Assembly: GCA_934725285.1 (NCBI GenBank)
Contig: CAKVBK010000041.1
Span: forward strand, 1-14,754
Direction: 5' to 3'
DNA: 14,754 bases
From: an uncultured Bacteroidales bacterium
GTDB taxonomy: Bacteria > Bacteroidota > Bacteroidia > Bacteroidales > UBA932
Below, in pieces: positions 9,177 to 14,754 of this stretch; the stretch's first letter is position 1, and every line of letters begins with the position of its first letter. The notes beneath the pieces are model-generated. The model was not told the DNA's origin. It made no database searches and saw nothing but the letters and a program-made list of their open reading frames with translations. The position numbers and the translations under genes are program-made.

Positions 9177-9207
9177 CAAAAATGGCCAATCGGAACGGAT
9201 TGCCCAA
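9177..9207 (-). promoter_or_regulatory. candidate susC operon promoter
   Basis: Reading the minus strand, TTG at 9207-9205, then 20 bases, then CATTTTTG at 9184-9177, which matches the Bacteroidetes -7 consensus TAnnTTTG at 7 of 8 positions. The layout is the same as at the promoter at 10985-11015. Transcription would begin near 9172. The weak first base fits a promoter needing an activator. The nearer alternative TACTTTTA (9105-9098) has no matching upstream box. Confidence 0.45.
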
Positions 9208-9218
9208 TAGTCACGTGA

Positions 9219-9250
9219 TGAAATATAGACCGATCGGAGTGAAATATAGA
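9219..9250. repeat. direct repeat pair TGAAATATAGA, candidate operator
   Basis: TGAAATATAGA occurs exactly at 9219-9229 and 9240-9250, start to start 21 bases, i.e. two helical turns, so both copies face the same side of the DNA. The spacer holds the palindrome CCGATCGG (9230-9237), and another palindrome, TCACGTGA, sits at 9211-9218. The pair lies just upstream of the candidate susC -33 box, where an activator would bind. A further copy of the core AAATATAGA lies at 9323-9331. Confidence 0.5.
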
Positions 9251-9261
9251 TGGATATTCAA

Positions 9262-9277
9262 TGATAAATTATTATCA
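9262..9277. repeat. short AT-rich inverted repeat TGATAA/TTATCA
   Basis: TGATAA (9262-9267) and TTATCA (9272-9277) form a perfect six-base inverted repeat around ATTA. TTCA and TGAA flank it in imperfect continuation (9257-9260; 9283-9286). It lies between the direct repeat pair and the 3' end of the regulator gene. No function is assigned; AT-rich symmetry of this kind could be chance, a protein site or part of a weak terminator. Confidence 0.3.
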
Positions 9278-9321
9278 ATCAATGAATATAAGCATAGGTC
9301 TACTATATGATTATATCGTTT

Positions 9322-9360
9322 AAAATATAGACTCTTATAGAGCGTTTATAACTATATTTT
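9322..9360. repeat. inverted repeat AAAATATAG/CTATATTTT over the regulator stop codon
   Basis: AAAATATAG (9322-9330) and CTATATTTT (9352-9360) are perfect nine-base arms around 21 bases that hold a second small inverted repeat, CTCT-TAT-AGAG (9332-9342). The right arm includes the TAG stop of the regulator gene. In regulator sense the stem is followed by only four T, so it would be a weak terminator at best. The arms carry the same AAATATAG core as the direct repeats at 9219-9250, which favours a protein-binding site. Confidence 0.45.
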
Positions 9361-10893
9361 TGAGATTTCTGCCTCAAAAATGTCCTTCGGACAGACAGCT
9401 GAGCGCTTCAGTTTCGTCCTGTAGGTATAGACTGTGTTAGGAGAGCATTTAAGGAATTTGGCGATCTTTCCGCTCTCGGTTATCCCGATACGGATAGCCG
9501 CCAGAATCCTGAGTTCCGTAGGCAAAGTCTTCTCCCCGCCCAGATCAAAACGTGCGTCCTCCGACAACAACGCATTCACTTTCTCTACAAAGTCAGGGTA
9601 TATTCCCAAAAAAGTCTCATCGAATATACGGTAATAGTTCTCATACTCGTTGTACATAACCGATGGAGAACGCAAAGTTTTCATCACAGCATCCAGGCCG
9701 TCCGATTTGGCAAGGGCTCTGATATCGTTCCTCGTCTGGCCGATCTTGTCGATATAGCGCACTGAAAGTTCCATATACCTGAACACATAGCCATTACGAA
9801 TCTTGTTGGCGTCCACGAGCCTTCTGTTCGTCTCCTCCATCTGCTCCTTATGCCGGACCTCCCGGCGCAGAAGTGTCAGAATGATGAAAAGCAAAGCTGT
9901 CACCAGACATATTCCAACCGCAAGCCATCTTGCCCTTGATCTGGTCACTCGCTGGACGGTGTCGGTTATGATGAGATTAGCTTTGCCAGAATTGCCAAGG
10001 CGCTTGCTGAAATTACCCGCGATCACATCCATAAGATTCTGGCTGATGTACTGCTCAGCCTTGCGGTAATGATGCCTGTCGTAGAGGATCAAGGCCAGCT
10101 CATAAAGAGACATATACGCCCTTTCCGCATTCTTGAAGTCATACGTGGCGCTGACGACAAGCCAGTCAAAACGCCCTTTGTCATCACCAGTCCGCTCGTG
10201 GATCCGGGCAAGGTTATAAGCCACCGAGGCTTTCTCGTGTGGATTGTCGCTGCTGTCATAAAGGTTTTTCAGAATCGAGACCGCGGCAAGCGTGTCTCCG
10301 CTGTCCCGGCAAAGCTGTGCCTTCATTCTTCTGGCATAGAAAGAAGTGGAGTCTATCGCCAAGGACCTCGTCCTGGCCGATTGGAGCCGCTCACGGTAAC
10401 TGTCTTTCTCATCTTCAGAAATCTCGGCGGACAGCATCTCGGCACAAAGTACCGCCTCGCATTGGAGATAGTCATTGAGCAGCTCAGTTCCATTGATCGC
10501 GGAAGTATCAAGTCCATTGAACACTGACGCAGCAAGATCCTCCTCGTTACGCAGGAGCAGGACGCGTACCTTCTGGAGCCTGGCGAGAAGCCTCTGAGAC
10601 TCATCCGTGGCATATTTTTCCATAAACCGCTGATACCTTGACGAAGAGTCCTGACTATAGTGATAGTAGCCGGAGAACAGCCTTCTGGCGTGCTCCCACC
10701 TGACTGAATCAGACGAAGCCTGTTCAAATTCCTGACGTATGACATTCATTGAACTCTCCAGGCTGTCCCGGTAATATTTCTGGGCGGCGATGACCTTGTC
10801 CAGCCTCTTCAACCCGTCTCCATCCCCAGCGCACGAAGCCACGGTCATGGCGACAGCGCATGCCAGAACACACAGATGTCTCATTCTCACCAT
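9352..10893 (-). CDS. DUF6377-type membrane-anchored transcriptional regulator of the SusCD locus
   Basis: 513 residues from ATG at 10893; a longer reading from TTG at 10914 adds seven residues but lacks a normal signal start. I chose ATG because GAGG lies five bases upstream and MVRMRHLCVLACAVAMTVASC then forms a clean signal or lipobox (Cys21). Residues about 40-300 are helical, TPR-like repeats predicted to be periplasmic. One strong membrane segment lies at about 322-342 (WLAVGICLVTALLFIILTLL), then a charged coiled-coil-like linker, then a cytoplasmic part ending in a LuxR-like helix-turn-helix at about 465-495 (SGKIAKFLKCSPNTVYTYR). This one-protein layout of external sensor, membrane pass and DNA-binding tail matches DUF6377 proteins found beside SusCD loci, and resembles SusR-like regulators in outline. 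There is no kinase or receiver domain. The position directly upstream of susC, same strand, suggests it senses the imported ligand and activates the operon; this is inference. Confidence 0.85.
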   Translation of the reverse strand: MVRMRHLCVLACAVAMTVASCAGDGDGLKRLDKVIAAQKYYRDSLESSMNVIRQEFEQASSDSVRWEHARRLFSGYYHYSQDSSSRYQRFMEKYATDESQRLLARLQKVRVLLLRNEEDLAASVFNGLDTSAINGTELLNDYLQCEAVLCAEMLSAEISEDEKDSYRERLQSARTRSLAIDSTSFYARRMKAQLCRDSGDTLAAVSILKNLYDSSDNPHEKASVAYNLARIHERTGDDKGRFDWLVVSATYDFKNAERAYMSLYELALILYDRHHYRKAEQYISQNLMDVIAGNFSKRLGNSGKANLIITDTVQRVTRSRARWLAVGICLVTALLFIILTLLRREVRHKEQMEETNRRLVDANKIRNGYVFRYMELSVRYIDKIGQTRNDIRALAKSDGLDAVMKTLRSPSVMYNEYENYYRIFDETFLGIYPDFVEKVNALLSEDARFDLGGEKTLPTELRILAAIRIGITESGKIAKFLKCSPNTVYTYRTKLKRSAVCPKDIFEAEISKI

Positions 10894-10894
10894 A

Positions 10895-10902
10895 TTTTCC
10901 TC
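10895..10902 (-). promoter_or_regulatory. Shine-Dalgarno-like site that decides the regulator start
   Basis: Minus-strand GAGGAAAA ends two bases before the ATG at 10893, placing the AGG core five bases from the start codon. Most genes in this window have no such site, as is usual in Bacteroidetes. It supports 10893 over the upstream TTG at 10914 and the internal ATG at 10884. Confidence 0.5.
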
Positions 10903-10932
10903 AAAAATAGTCAAATTCTTTTTTATGCGAAA
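10902..10932 (-). promoter_or_regulatory. candidate regulator promoter
   Basis: On the minus strand TTTC (10932-10929), 19 bases, then TATTTTTG (10909-10902), a perfect TAnnTTTG -7 box. It lies so close to the ATG at 10893 that the transcript would begin about four bases before the start codon and lose most of the Shine-Dalgarno-like site. Either the mRNA is nearly leaderless or another promoter is used. A GCCCGGGC palindrome lies just upstream at 10936-10943. Confidence 0.4.
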
Positions 10933-10984
10933 GCCGCCCGGGCAAACAGCCTTCAGATGCCGGTGCTGAGCTGATCCATGAATA

Positions 10985-11015
10985 TTGCAGGATTAAACAT
11001 TTTTTCCTATTTTTG
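10985..11015 (+). promoter_or_regulatory. promoter of the TPR gene-yebC operon
   Basis: TTG (10985-10987), 20 bases, then TATTTTTG (11008-11015), a perfect Bacteroidetes -7 box. Transcription would start near 11020, leaving a leader of about 30 bases before the ATG at 11053. Its position rules out the longer reading of the gene from ATG at 10978, which would put the promoter inside the coding region. Confidence 0.65.
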
Positions 11016-11052
11016 CGGACTATTATTCGATAATAACAAAAACTTTATAGAA

Positions 11053-11745
11053 ATGGCAAAGCAAGATGCAATTTTAAAGGAGCAAGAGCAGGAGCGCGAG
11101 GAGAAGGTCGTCGAGACCGTGTCCAAGACCGACCGGTTCTTCCGTGAGAACAAAAAGACAATCTACGGCATTCTGATCGCCCTCGTGGTGATCGCGTTGG
11201 CTTTGGCAGCCTACCAGAAGTTCTACGCCCAGCCAAAGAGCGAGGAGGCCACGGCGCAGATGTTCCCCGCGGAGGCCAACTTCCGCAACGGGGAGTTCGA
11301 GCTGGCTCTCAACGGCGACGGCAACGTCCTCGGATTCGCGCAGATCATCAAGGACTTCGGAGCCAAGGGAGGAAAGGATGTCTATTATTATGCAGGTGTC
11401 TGTGAGCTCCAGCTCGGGCACTATCAGGAAGCCATCGGCTACCTCAAAAAATATAACGGCAAGGACGGAATCCTTTCAGCGCGTGCCACCGCATGCATCG
11501 GTGACGCCTACGTTGGCCTTGAGAAGTACAATGAGGCTCTTGGCTATTTCGAGAAGGCGGCATCTGTGGCTGACAACATGTTCGCCGCAGGTTATCTTCT
11601 CAAGGCCGGTGTGGTCTGCGAGGAACTCGGCGACAACGCCAAAGCACTCACCTTCTACAAGAAGATCAAGGACCAGTACCCTCAGTCAATGGAAGGCTAC
11701 GACATCGACAAGTACATCACCCGCATCGAAAACCAGACCAAATAA
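11053..11745 (+). CDS. TPR-repeat protein with one membrane segment (YfgM-like layout)
   Basis: 230 residues from ATG at 11053. The in-frame ATG at 10978 is rejected because the extra 25 residues would be encoded across the promoter and do not resemble a signal. Residues 1-35 are charged and probably cytoplasmic, with a run rich in E, Q and K. Residues about 36-54 form a single membrane helix (TIYGILIALVVIALALAAY), and the rest is outside the cytoplasm, with TPR-like helix pairs at about 107-140, 143-176 and 178-211 (YYYAGVCELQLGHYQEAIGYL; GDAYVGLEKYNEALGYFEKA). N-in single-pass TPR proteins of this shape are common in Bacteroidetes and resemble E. coli YfgM, which works with periplasmic chaperones. 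The exact role here is unknown. It is followed by yebC after 5 bases. Confidence 0.85.
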   Translation: MAKQDAILKEQEQEREEKVVETVSKTDRFFRENKKTIYGILIALVVIALALAAYQKFYAQPKSEEATAQMFPAEANFRNGEFELALNGDGNVLGFAQIIKDFGAKGGKDVYYYAGVCELQLGHYQEAIGYLKKYNGKDGILSARATACIGDAYVGLEKYNEALGYFEKAASVADNMFAAGYLLKAGVVCEELGDNAKALTFYKKIKDQYPQSMEGYDIDKYITRIENQTK

Positions 11746-11750
11746 GGAAT

Positions 11751-12503
11751 ATGGGAAGAGCGTTTGAATTCAGGAAGGAAAGGAAACTCAAGAGGTGGGG
11801 TCACATGGCGAAGACCTTCACCAAGATCGGCAAGGAAATCACCATTGCGGTAAAGCAAGGCGGACCTGACGTTGTCGGCAACTCCAGGCTCAGGGCGCTC
11901 ATGGCGGAGGCCAGAAGCGAGAATATGCCCAAGGACAACGTCGAGAAGGCCATCAAAAGGGCGCTTGAAAAGAACCAGGGCGACTTCAAGGAGGTTGTGT
12001 TCGAGGGTTATGGCCCCCACGGTATCGCCTACCTCGTCGAGACGGCGACCGACAACAACACCCGTACCGTAGCCAATGTCAGAAGCTACTTCACAAAGTG
12101 CGGCGGTTCTCTCGGAACCAGCGGCAGCGTCAGCTTTATGTTCGACCACAAGTGCGTGTTCCGCATCAAGTATAAGGAAGGGATGGACATCGATGAGCTT
12201 CAGCTCGCCCTCTGTGACTGCGATGACGACCCGGAGGTGTTCATCGAAGAGCAGGAGGACAAGGACGAGAACATCACGAAGAACGTGGTGATCTACGGAG
12301 CCTATGAGTCCTACGGCGCGATTCAGAAATACATCGAGGACAACGGCTACGAACTCATTTCCGGAGGTTTCGAGAGAATCCCTAACGTGGATCTTAAGGA
12401 TGTGACTCCGGAGCAGCGCGAAACTCTTGACAAACTCACCGGTCTTCTTGAGGACGATGACGATGTCACCAATGTTTACAGCACGTTGAAACCGGCGGAG
12501 TAA
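11751..12503 (+). CDS. yebC: YebC/TACO1 family protein
   Basis: 250 residues, usual length. It begins MGRAFEFRK followed by a basic stretch and W-x-x-MAK, the Bacteroidetes form of the family's N-terminal domain. The core block is GPDVVGNSRLRALM, then ENMPKDNVEKAIKRA near 57-71, and YGPHGIAYLVET-x-TDNNTRT near 86-105, which is diagnostic. The C-terminal part has the acidic insert with DDDPE and the GGFERIPN strand. Family members were long annotated as transcriptional regulators (PmpR); more recent work on YebC and mitochondrial TACO1 points to a ribosome-associated factor that helps translate proline-rich stretches. The bacterial role of this copy is therefore uncertain. It is cotranscribed with the TPR gene and ends 19 bases before a strong terminator. 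There are no local partners for a dedicated regulatory role. Confidence 0.96.
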   Translation: MGRAFEFRKERKLKRWGHMAKTFTKIGKEITIAVKQGGPDVVGNSRLRALMAEARSENMPKDNVEKAIKRALEKNQGDFKEVVFEGYGPHGIAYLVETATDNNTRTVANVRSYFTKCGGSLGTSGSVSFMFDHKCVFRIKYKEGMDIDELQLALCDCDDDPEVFIEEQEDKDENITKNVVIYGAYESYGAIQKYIEDNGYELISGGFERIPNVDLKDVTPEQRETLDKLTGLLEDDDDVTNVYSTLKPAE

Positions 12504-12522
12504 TGTTTCTCTACAGGATATT

Positions 12523-12555
12523 AAGGTGTCCCCCAGATTGAGGGACACCTTTTTT
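12523..12555 (+). terminator. intrinsic terminator after yebC
   Basis: A perfect ten-base stem AAGGTGTCCC (12523-12532) / GGGACACCTT (12542-12551) with a nine-base loop, running into a T-tract (12550-12555). It ends the TPR gene-yebC operon and separates it from the mmdA promoter. It is not symmetrical for the other strand, where the stem has A-rich flanks with only a weak T-run. Confidence 0.9.
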
Positions 12556-12616
12556 ATATTCAGAAATAAGCATTTTACCACAAGTGACGGAATTTTACGA
12601 TTTTGCGGGCAGGAAT

Positions 12617-12647
12617 TTTGAATGAAACGGGATTCTTGATAAATTTG
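12617..12647 (+). promoter_or_regulatory. mmdA operon promoter
   Basis: TTTG (12617-12620), exactly 19 bases, then TAAATTTG (12640-12647): both boxes match the Bacteroidetes housekeeping (sigma-ABfr) consensus. Transcription should start about 12652, giving a leader of roughly 30 bases before the ATG at 12682. It is the best promoter in the window and fits a highly expressed central-metabolism operon. Confidence 0.75.
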
Positions 12648-12681
12648 CGATTCGGAAAAATTTGATTTAAAGTAACAAAGT

Positions 12682-14244
12682 ATGAGCATCCAGCAGGATA
12701 ACATCAAGAAATTGGTCGAGCGCAGAGCCGCGGCCAGGATGGGCGGAGGCCAGAAAAGGATCGACGCCCAGCATGCGAAGGGCAAGTTGACGGCGAGGGA
12801 ACGTCTCGCACTGCTGCTTGACGAAGGAAGCTTCGAGGAATTCGATATGTTTGTACGTCACCGCTGCACGAACTTCGGTATGGAGAAGCAGCACTTTGAC
12901 GGAGACGGAGTTGTCACCGGACAAGGAACGATAGATGGCCGCCTGGTCTATGTGGCCGCACAGGATTTCACCGTCTCCGGCGGTTCCCTTTCAAAGACCA
13001 TGGCTGAGAAGATCTGCAAGGCAATGGATCTGGCAACCCGCAACGGCGCGCCTTTCATCTGCCTCAACGACTCCGGCGGAGCGAGAATCCAGGAAGGAGT
13101 CGATGCGCTCGCCGGCTACGGGGAAATTTTCGAAAGGAATATCCTCGCGTCCGGAGTCGTTCCTCAGATTTCAGGGATATTCGGTCCTTGCGCCGGAGGA
13201 GCGGTTTACTCCCCTGCCCTCACGGACTTCACCGTTATGGTCAAGAACACATCCTATATGTTCCTAACCGGCCCGGCAGTCGTGAAGAGCGTTCTTGGTG
13301 AGGTTGTCTCACAGGAAGAGCTCGGTGGAGCCAGCGTGCACGCTTCCAAGAGCGGTGTCGCCCACTTCGCGGCTGAAAGCGAGCAGGAAGGCATCAACAC
13401 CATCAAGGAACTCCTCAGCTATATTCCTCAAAACAATATGGAGGAAGCCCCGAGAGTTCCGACAGACGATCCTGTCAGCAGGGTTGACGACTCCCTCAAC
13501 GAGATCATCCCTGACAATCCGAACCAGGCCTACGACATGTACAAGCTCATCACAAGCATCGTTGATGACGGAAAGTTCTTTGAGATCCACAAGGAGTTCG
13601 CCAAGAACATCATCGTGGGATTCGCCCACATGAACGGCCGCAGTGTCGGCATCGTGGCCAACCAGCCTAAGATGCTCGCCGGAGTGCTGGACATCAATGC
13701 CTCCCGGAAGGGAGCCCGTTTCGTTCGTTTTTGCGACGCGTTCAACATCCCGATCGTCTCACTTGTTGACGTGCCGGGATTTCTTCCGGGAACCCAACAG
13801 GAGTACGGAGCTGTCATCACCAACGGAGCGAAACTGCTCTACGCCTACGGCGAGGCCACAGTTCCGAAGGTCACTGTGGAGCTCCGCAAGAGCTACGGAG
13901 GTTCCTATATCGTGATGAGCAGCAAGCACCTGCGTGCAGACCTCGTCTATGCCTGGCCATCGGCGCAGATTGCCGTGATGGGTGCGGACGGAGCCGTCAA
14001 CGTGCTCTATGCCAAGGACATCAAGGCTGTCGAGGATCCCGCCGAACAGCAGAAAATCCGAGCCACCAAGAAAGAAGAGTACGAAGAACTCTTCAACAAT
14101 CCTTACCAAGCCGCGGAAAAAGGCTACATCGACGATGTGATCGAGCCTCGCAACACCCGCTTCCGCATAATTAGGGCTCTTGAACAGCTGGCCGGAAAGA
14201 AGCAGCAGATGCCTGCCAAGAAACACGACAATCTTCCTCTGTAG
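12682..14244 (+). CDS. mmdA: Acyl-CoA carboxyltransferase subunit; probable methylmalonyl-CoA decarboxylase alpha subunit
   Basis: 520 residues with the two crotonase-like halves of the carboxyltransferase family. The N-half has [19 protein letters not shown] near 33-51, the oxyanion-hole loop SGGARIQEG (131-139) and [17 protein letters not shown] (167-183). The C-half has [12 protein letters not shown] (363-374), [14 protein letters not shown] (403-416) and [15 protein letters not shown] (424-438). In the sodium-pump form it moves the carboxyl group from (S)-methylmalonyl-CoA to biotin on a carrier subunit, giving propionyl-CoA; Bacteroidales use this step in making propionate from succinate. 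The following gene is 4 bases away and looks like an OadG-type subunit, which favours decarboxylase over propionyl-CoA carboxylase. From memory, propionyl-CoA carboxylase beta subunits have Asp where this protein has Ile410; that was not checked by alignment. The cytoplasmic enzyme would join membrane partners encoded beyond the window. Confidence 0.9.
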   Translation: MSIQQDNIKKLVERRAAARMGGGQKRIDAQHAKGKLTARERLALLLDEGSFEEFDMFVRHRCTNFGMEKQHFDGDGVVTGQGTIDGRLVYVAAQDFTVSGGSLSKTMAEKICKAMDLATRNGAPFICLNDSGGARIQEGVDALAGYGEIFERNILASGVVPQISGIFGPCAGGAVYSPALTDFTVMVKNTSYMFLTGPAVVKSVLGEVVSQEELGGASVHASKSGVAHFAAESEQEGINTIKELLSYIPQNNMEEAPRVPTDDPVSRVDDSLNEIIPDNPNQAYDMYKLITSIVDDGKFFEIHKEFAKNIIVGFAHMNGRSVGIVANQPKMLAGVLDINASRKGARFVRFCDAFNIPIVSLVDVPGFLPGTQQEYGAVITNGAKLLYAYGEATVPKVTVELRKSYGGSYIVMSSKHLRADLVYAWPSAQIAVMGADGAVNVLYAKDIKAVEDPAEQQKIRATKKEEYEELFNNPYQAAEKGYIDDVIEPRNTRFRIIRALEQLAGKKQQMPAKKHDNLPL

Positions 14245-14248
14245 TGAT

Positions 14249-14754
14249 ATGAAGAGATCAGGACAAATAATATTATCTGCCGTCCTTATGCTTTCCGGAT
14301 TGGAGCTTCGCGCACAGAACCTGGCTGATCTTAGAATCGGAGAGGTTCTTGTGGAGAACACGAACGGGCTTACGGACGGCTACGGACAGCGGACCGGCTG
14401 GATAGAGATCTTCAACAATTCCTACGGAAGCGTGAAGTTCGCCGGCTGCTACCTGTCCGACGACAAGGACAACCTGCGGAAGTATCATATCCCCGCGTCT
14501 GACGCTTCGACTACTTTGAAGCCACGTCAGTGTGTTGTTTTCTACGCAAGCGGAAACGCCTCGCAAGGAACGTACTACACGAATTTCACCATGCGGAACG
14601 GCTCCACAATCTACCTCGTCAGCAATGACGGACGCACCATCATCGACACCATGGACATCCCGTCTGACCTTCCGTCGGACTGTTCCGTGGTCAAGGTTCC
14701 GACCGGAGTCAAGATGATGGATTTCGAGATAAAAATCACTGACAAACCGACTCC
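14249..14754 (+). CDS. Lamin-tail-domain protein, probable N-terminal part of an OadG-like subunit (partial)
   Basis: The frame is open from ATG at 14249 to the right edge, 168 residues seen. A signal peptide at 1-22 ends in LRA before Q23. Residues about 25-140 are a lamin-tail-like immunoglobulin fold: LRIGEVLVEN, then GWIEIFNNS (50-58), CYLSDDKDN and LKPRQCVVFYA. It begins 4 bases after mmdA. In Bacteroides-type genomes the gene at this place encodes a protein with an N-terminal lamin-tail domain and a C-terminal OadG (sodium-pump gamma subunit) segment; that second part would lie outside the window, so the OadG assignment is inference. The gamma subunit anchors the decarboxylase alpha subunit at the membrane. 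The alternative is a separate secreted lamin-tail protein. Confidence 0.75.
   Translation, partial: MKRSGQIILSAVLMLSGLELRAQNLADLRIGEVLVENTNGLTDGYGQRTGWIEIFNNSYGSVKFAGCYLSDDKDNLRKYHIPASDASTTLKPRQCVVFYASGNASQGTYYTNFTMRNGSTIYLVSNDGRTIIDTMDIPSDLPSDCSVVKVPTGVKMMDFEIKITDKPT

Noticed and set aside
9275..9284. TCAATCAATG here and again at 4453-4462
   Set aside because: Only two copies of a low-complexity 10-mer in AT-rich gaps, one of them overlapping a start region; too little to call a site.
9081..9351. Known riboswitch, tRNA or small protein gene in the susC-upstream gap
   Set aside because: No cloverleaf, recognised aptamer motif or open frame with a plausible start and product was seen; the hairpins and repeats are listed separately.
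10894..10914. TTG start of the regulator at 10914
   Set aside because: It adds seven non-signal residues; the ATG at 10893 has a well-spaced GAGG and a good signal sequence.
10978..11052. N-terminal extension of the TPR protein from ATG 10978
   Set aside because: The TATTTTTG -7 box at 11008-11015 falls inside it, and the shorter form from 11053 starts with a typical charged cytoplasmic segment before the membrane helix.
11697..12785. 362-residue minus-strand open frame across yebC, its terminator and the start of mmdA
   Set aside because: It would read through a strong terminator and a consensus promoter and is antisense to two conserved genes; chance absence of stops.

Overview
The window looks like a piece of a Bacteroidales chromosome of moderate GC content. 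Evidence for this: an adjacent SusC/SusD pair, BACON and DUF5689 lipoproteins, a DUF6377-type regulator, a Bacteroidetes-style YebC starting MGRAFEFRK, a methylmalonyl-CoA decarboxylase alpha subunit followed by a lamin-tail protein, and promoters of the Bacteroidetes type (TTTG or TTG, about 19-20 bases, then TAnnTTTG). Genus cannot be fixed from the sequence; a Rikenellaceae-like or related gut lineage is a guess.

Layout. Positions 1-10893 are a minus-strand nutrient-acquisition locus, transcribed right to left: a membrane-anchored regulator (10893 to 9352), a 271-base regulatory gap, a SusC-type TonB-dependent receptor (9080 to 5976), its SusD lipoprotein (5963 to 4467), and two related large surface lipoproteins built from BACON and DUF5689 modules (4456 to 2147, and 2147 leftwards past the window edge). 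Gaps between susC, susD and the first lipoprotein gene are 10-12 bases, and the two lipoprotein genes overlap as TAATG, so these four genes should form one transcript. No glycoside hydrolase, sulfatase, peptidase or nuclease is visible, so the substrate is unknown; any enzyme would lie left of the window.

Positions 11053-14754 run the other way and hold housekeeping genes. A TPR/transmembrane protein and yebC form a two-gene operon ending in a clear terminator at 12523-12555. A second operon starts from a strong promoter at 12617-12647 with mmdA, followed 4 bases later by a lamin-tail-domain protein that is probably the N-terminal part of an OadG-type sodium-pump subunit. The divergent stretch 10894-11052 separates the accessory locus from the core genes.

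The least explained part is the susC-upstream gap. It holds three direct copies and one inverted copy of AAATATAG, two of them extended to TGAAATATAGA and spaced 21 bases apart just upstream of a candidate susC promoter, plus short palindromes and a leader with hairpin potential. I read the repeats as a candidate operator for the regulator encoded next to them; that is inference. No tRNA, rRNA, CRISPR array, insertion sequence or phage gene was seen. I found no clearly new enzymatic system; the novelty candidates are the paired lipoproteins and this regulatory region.
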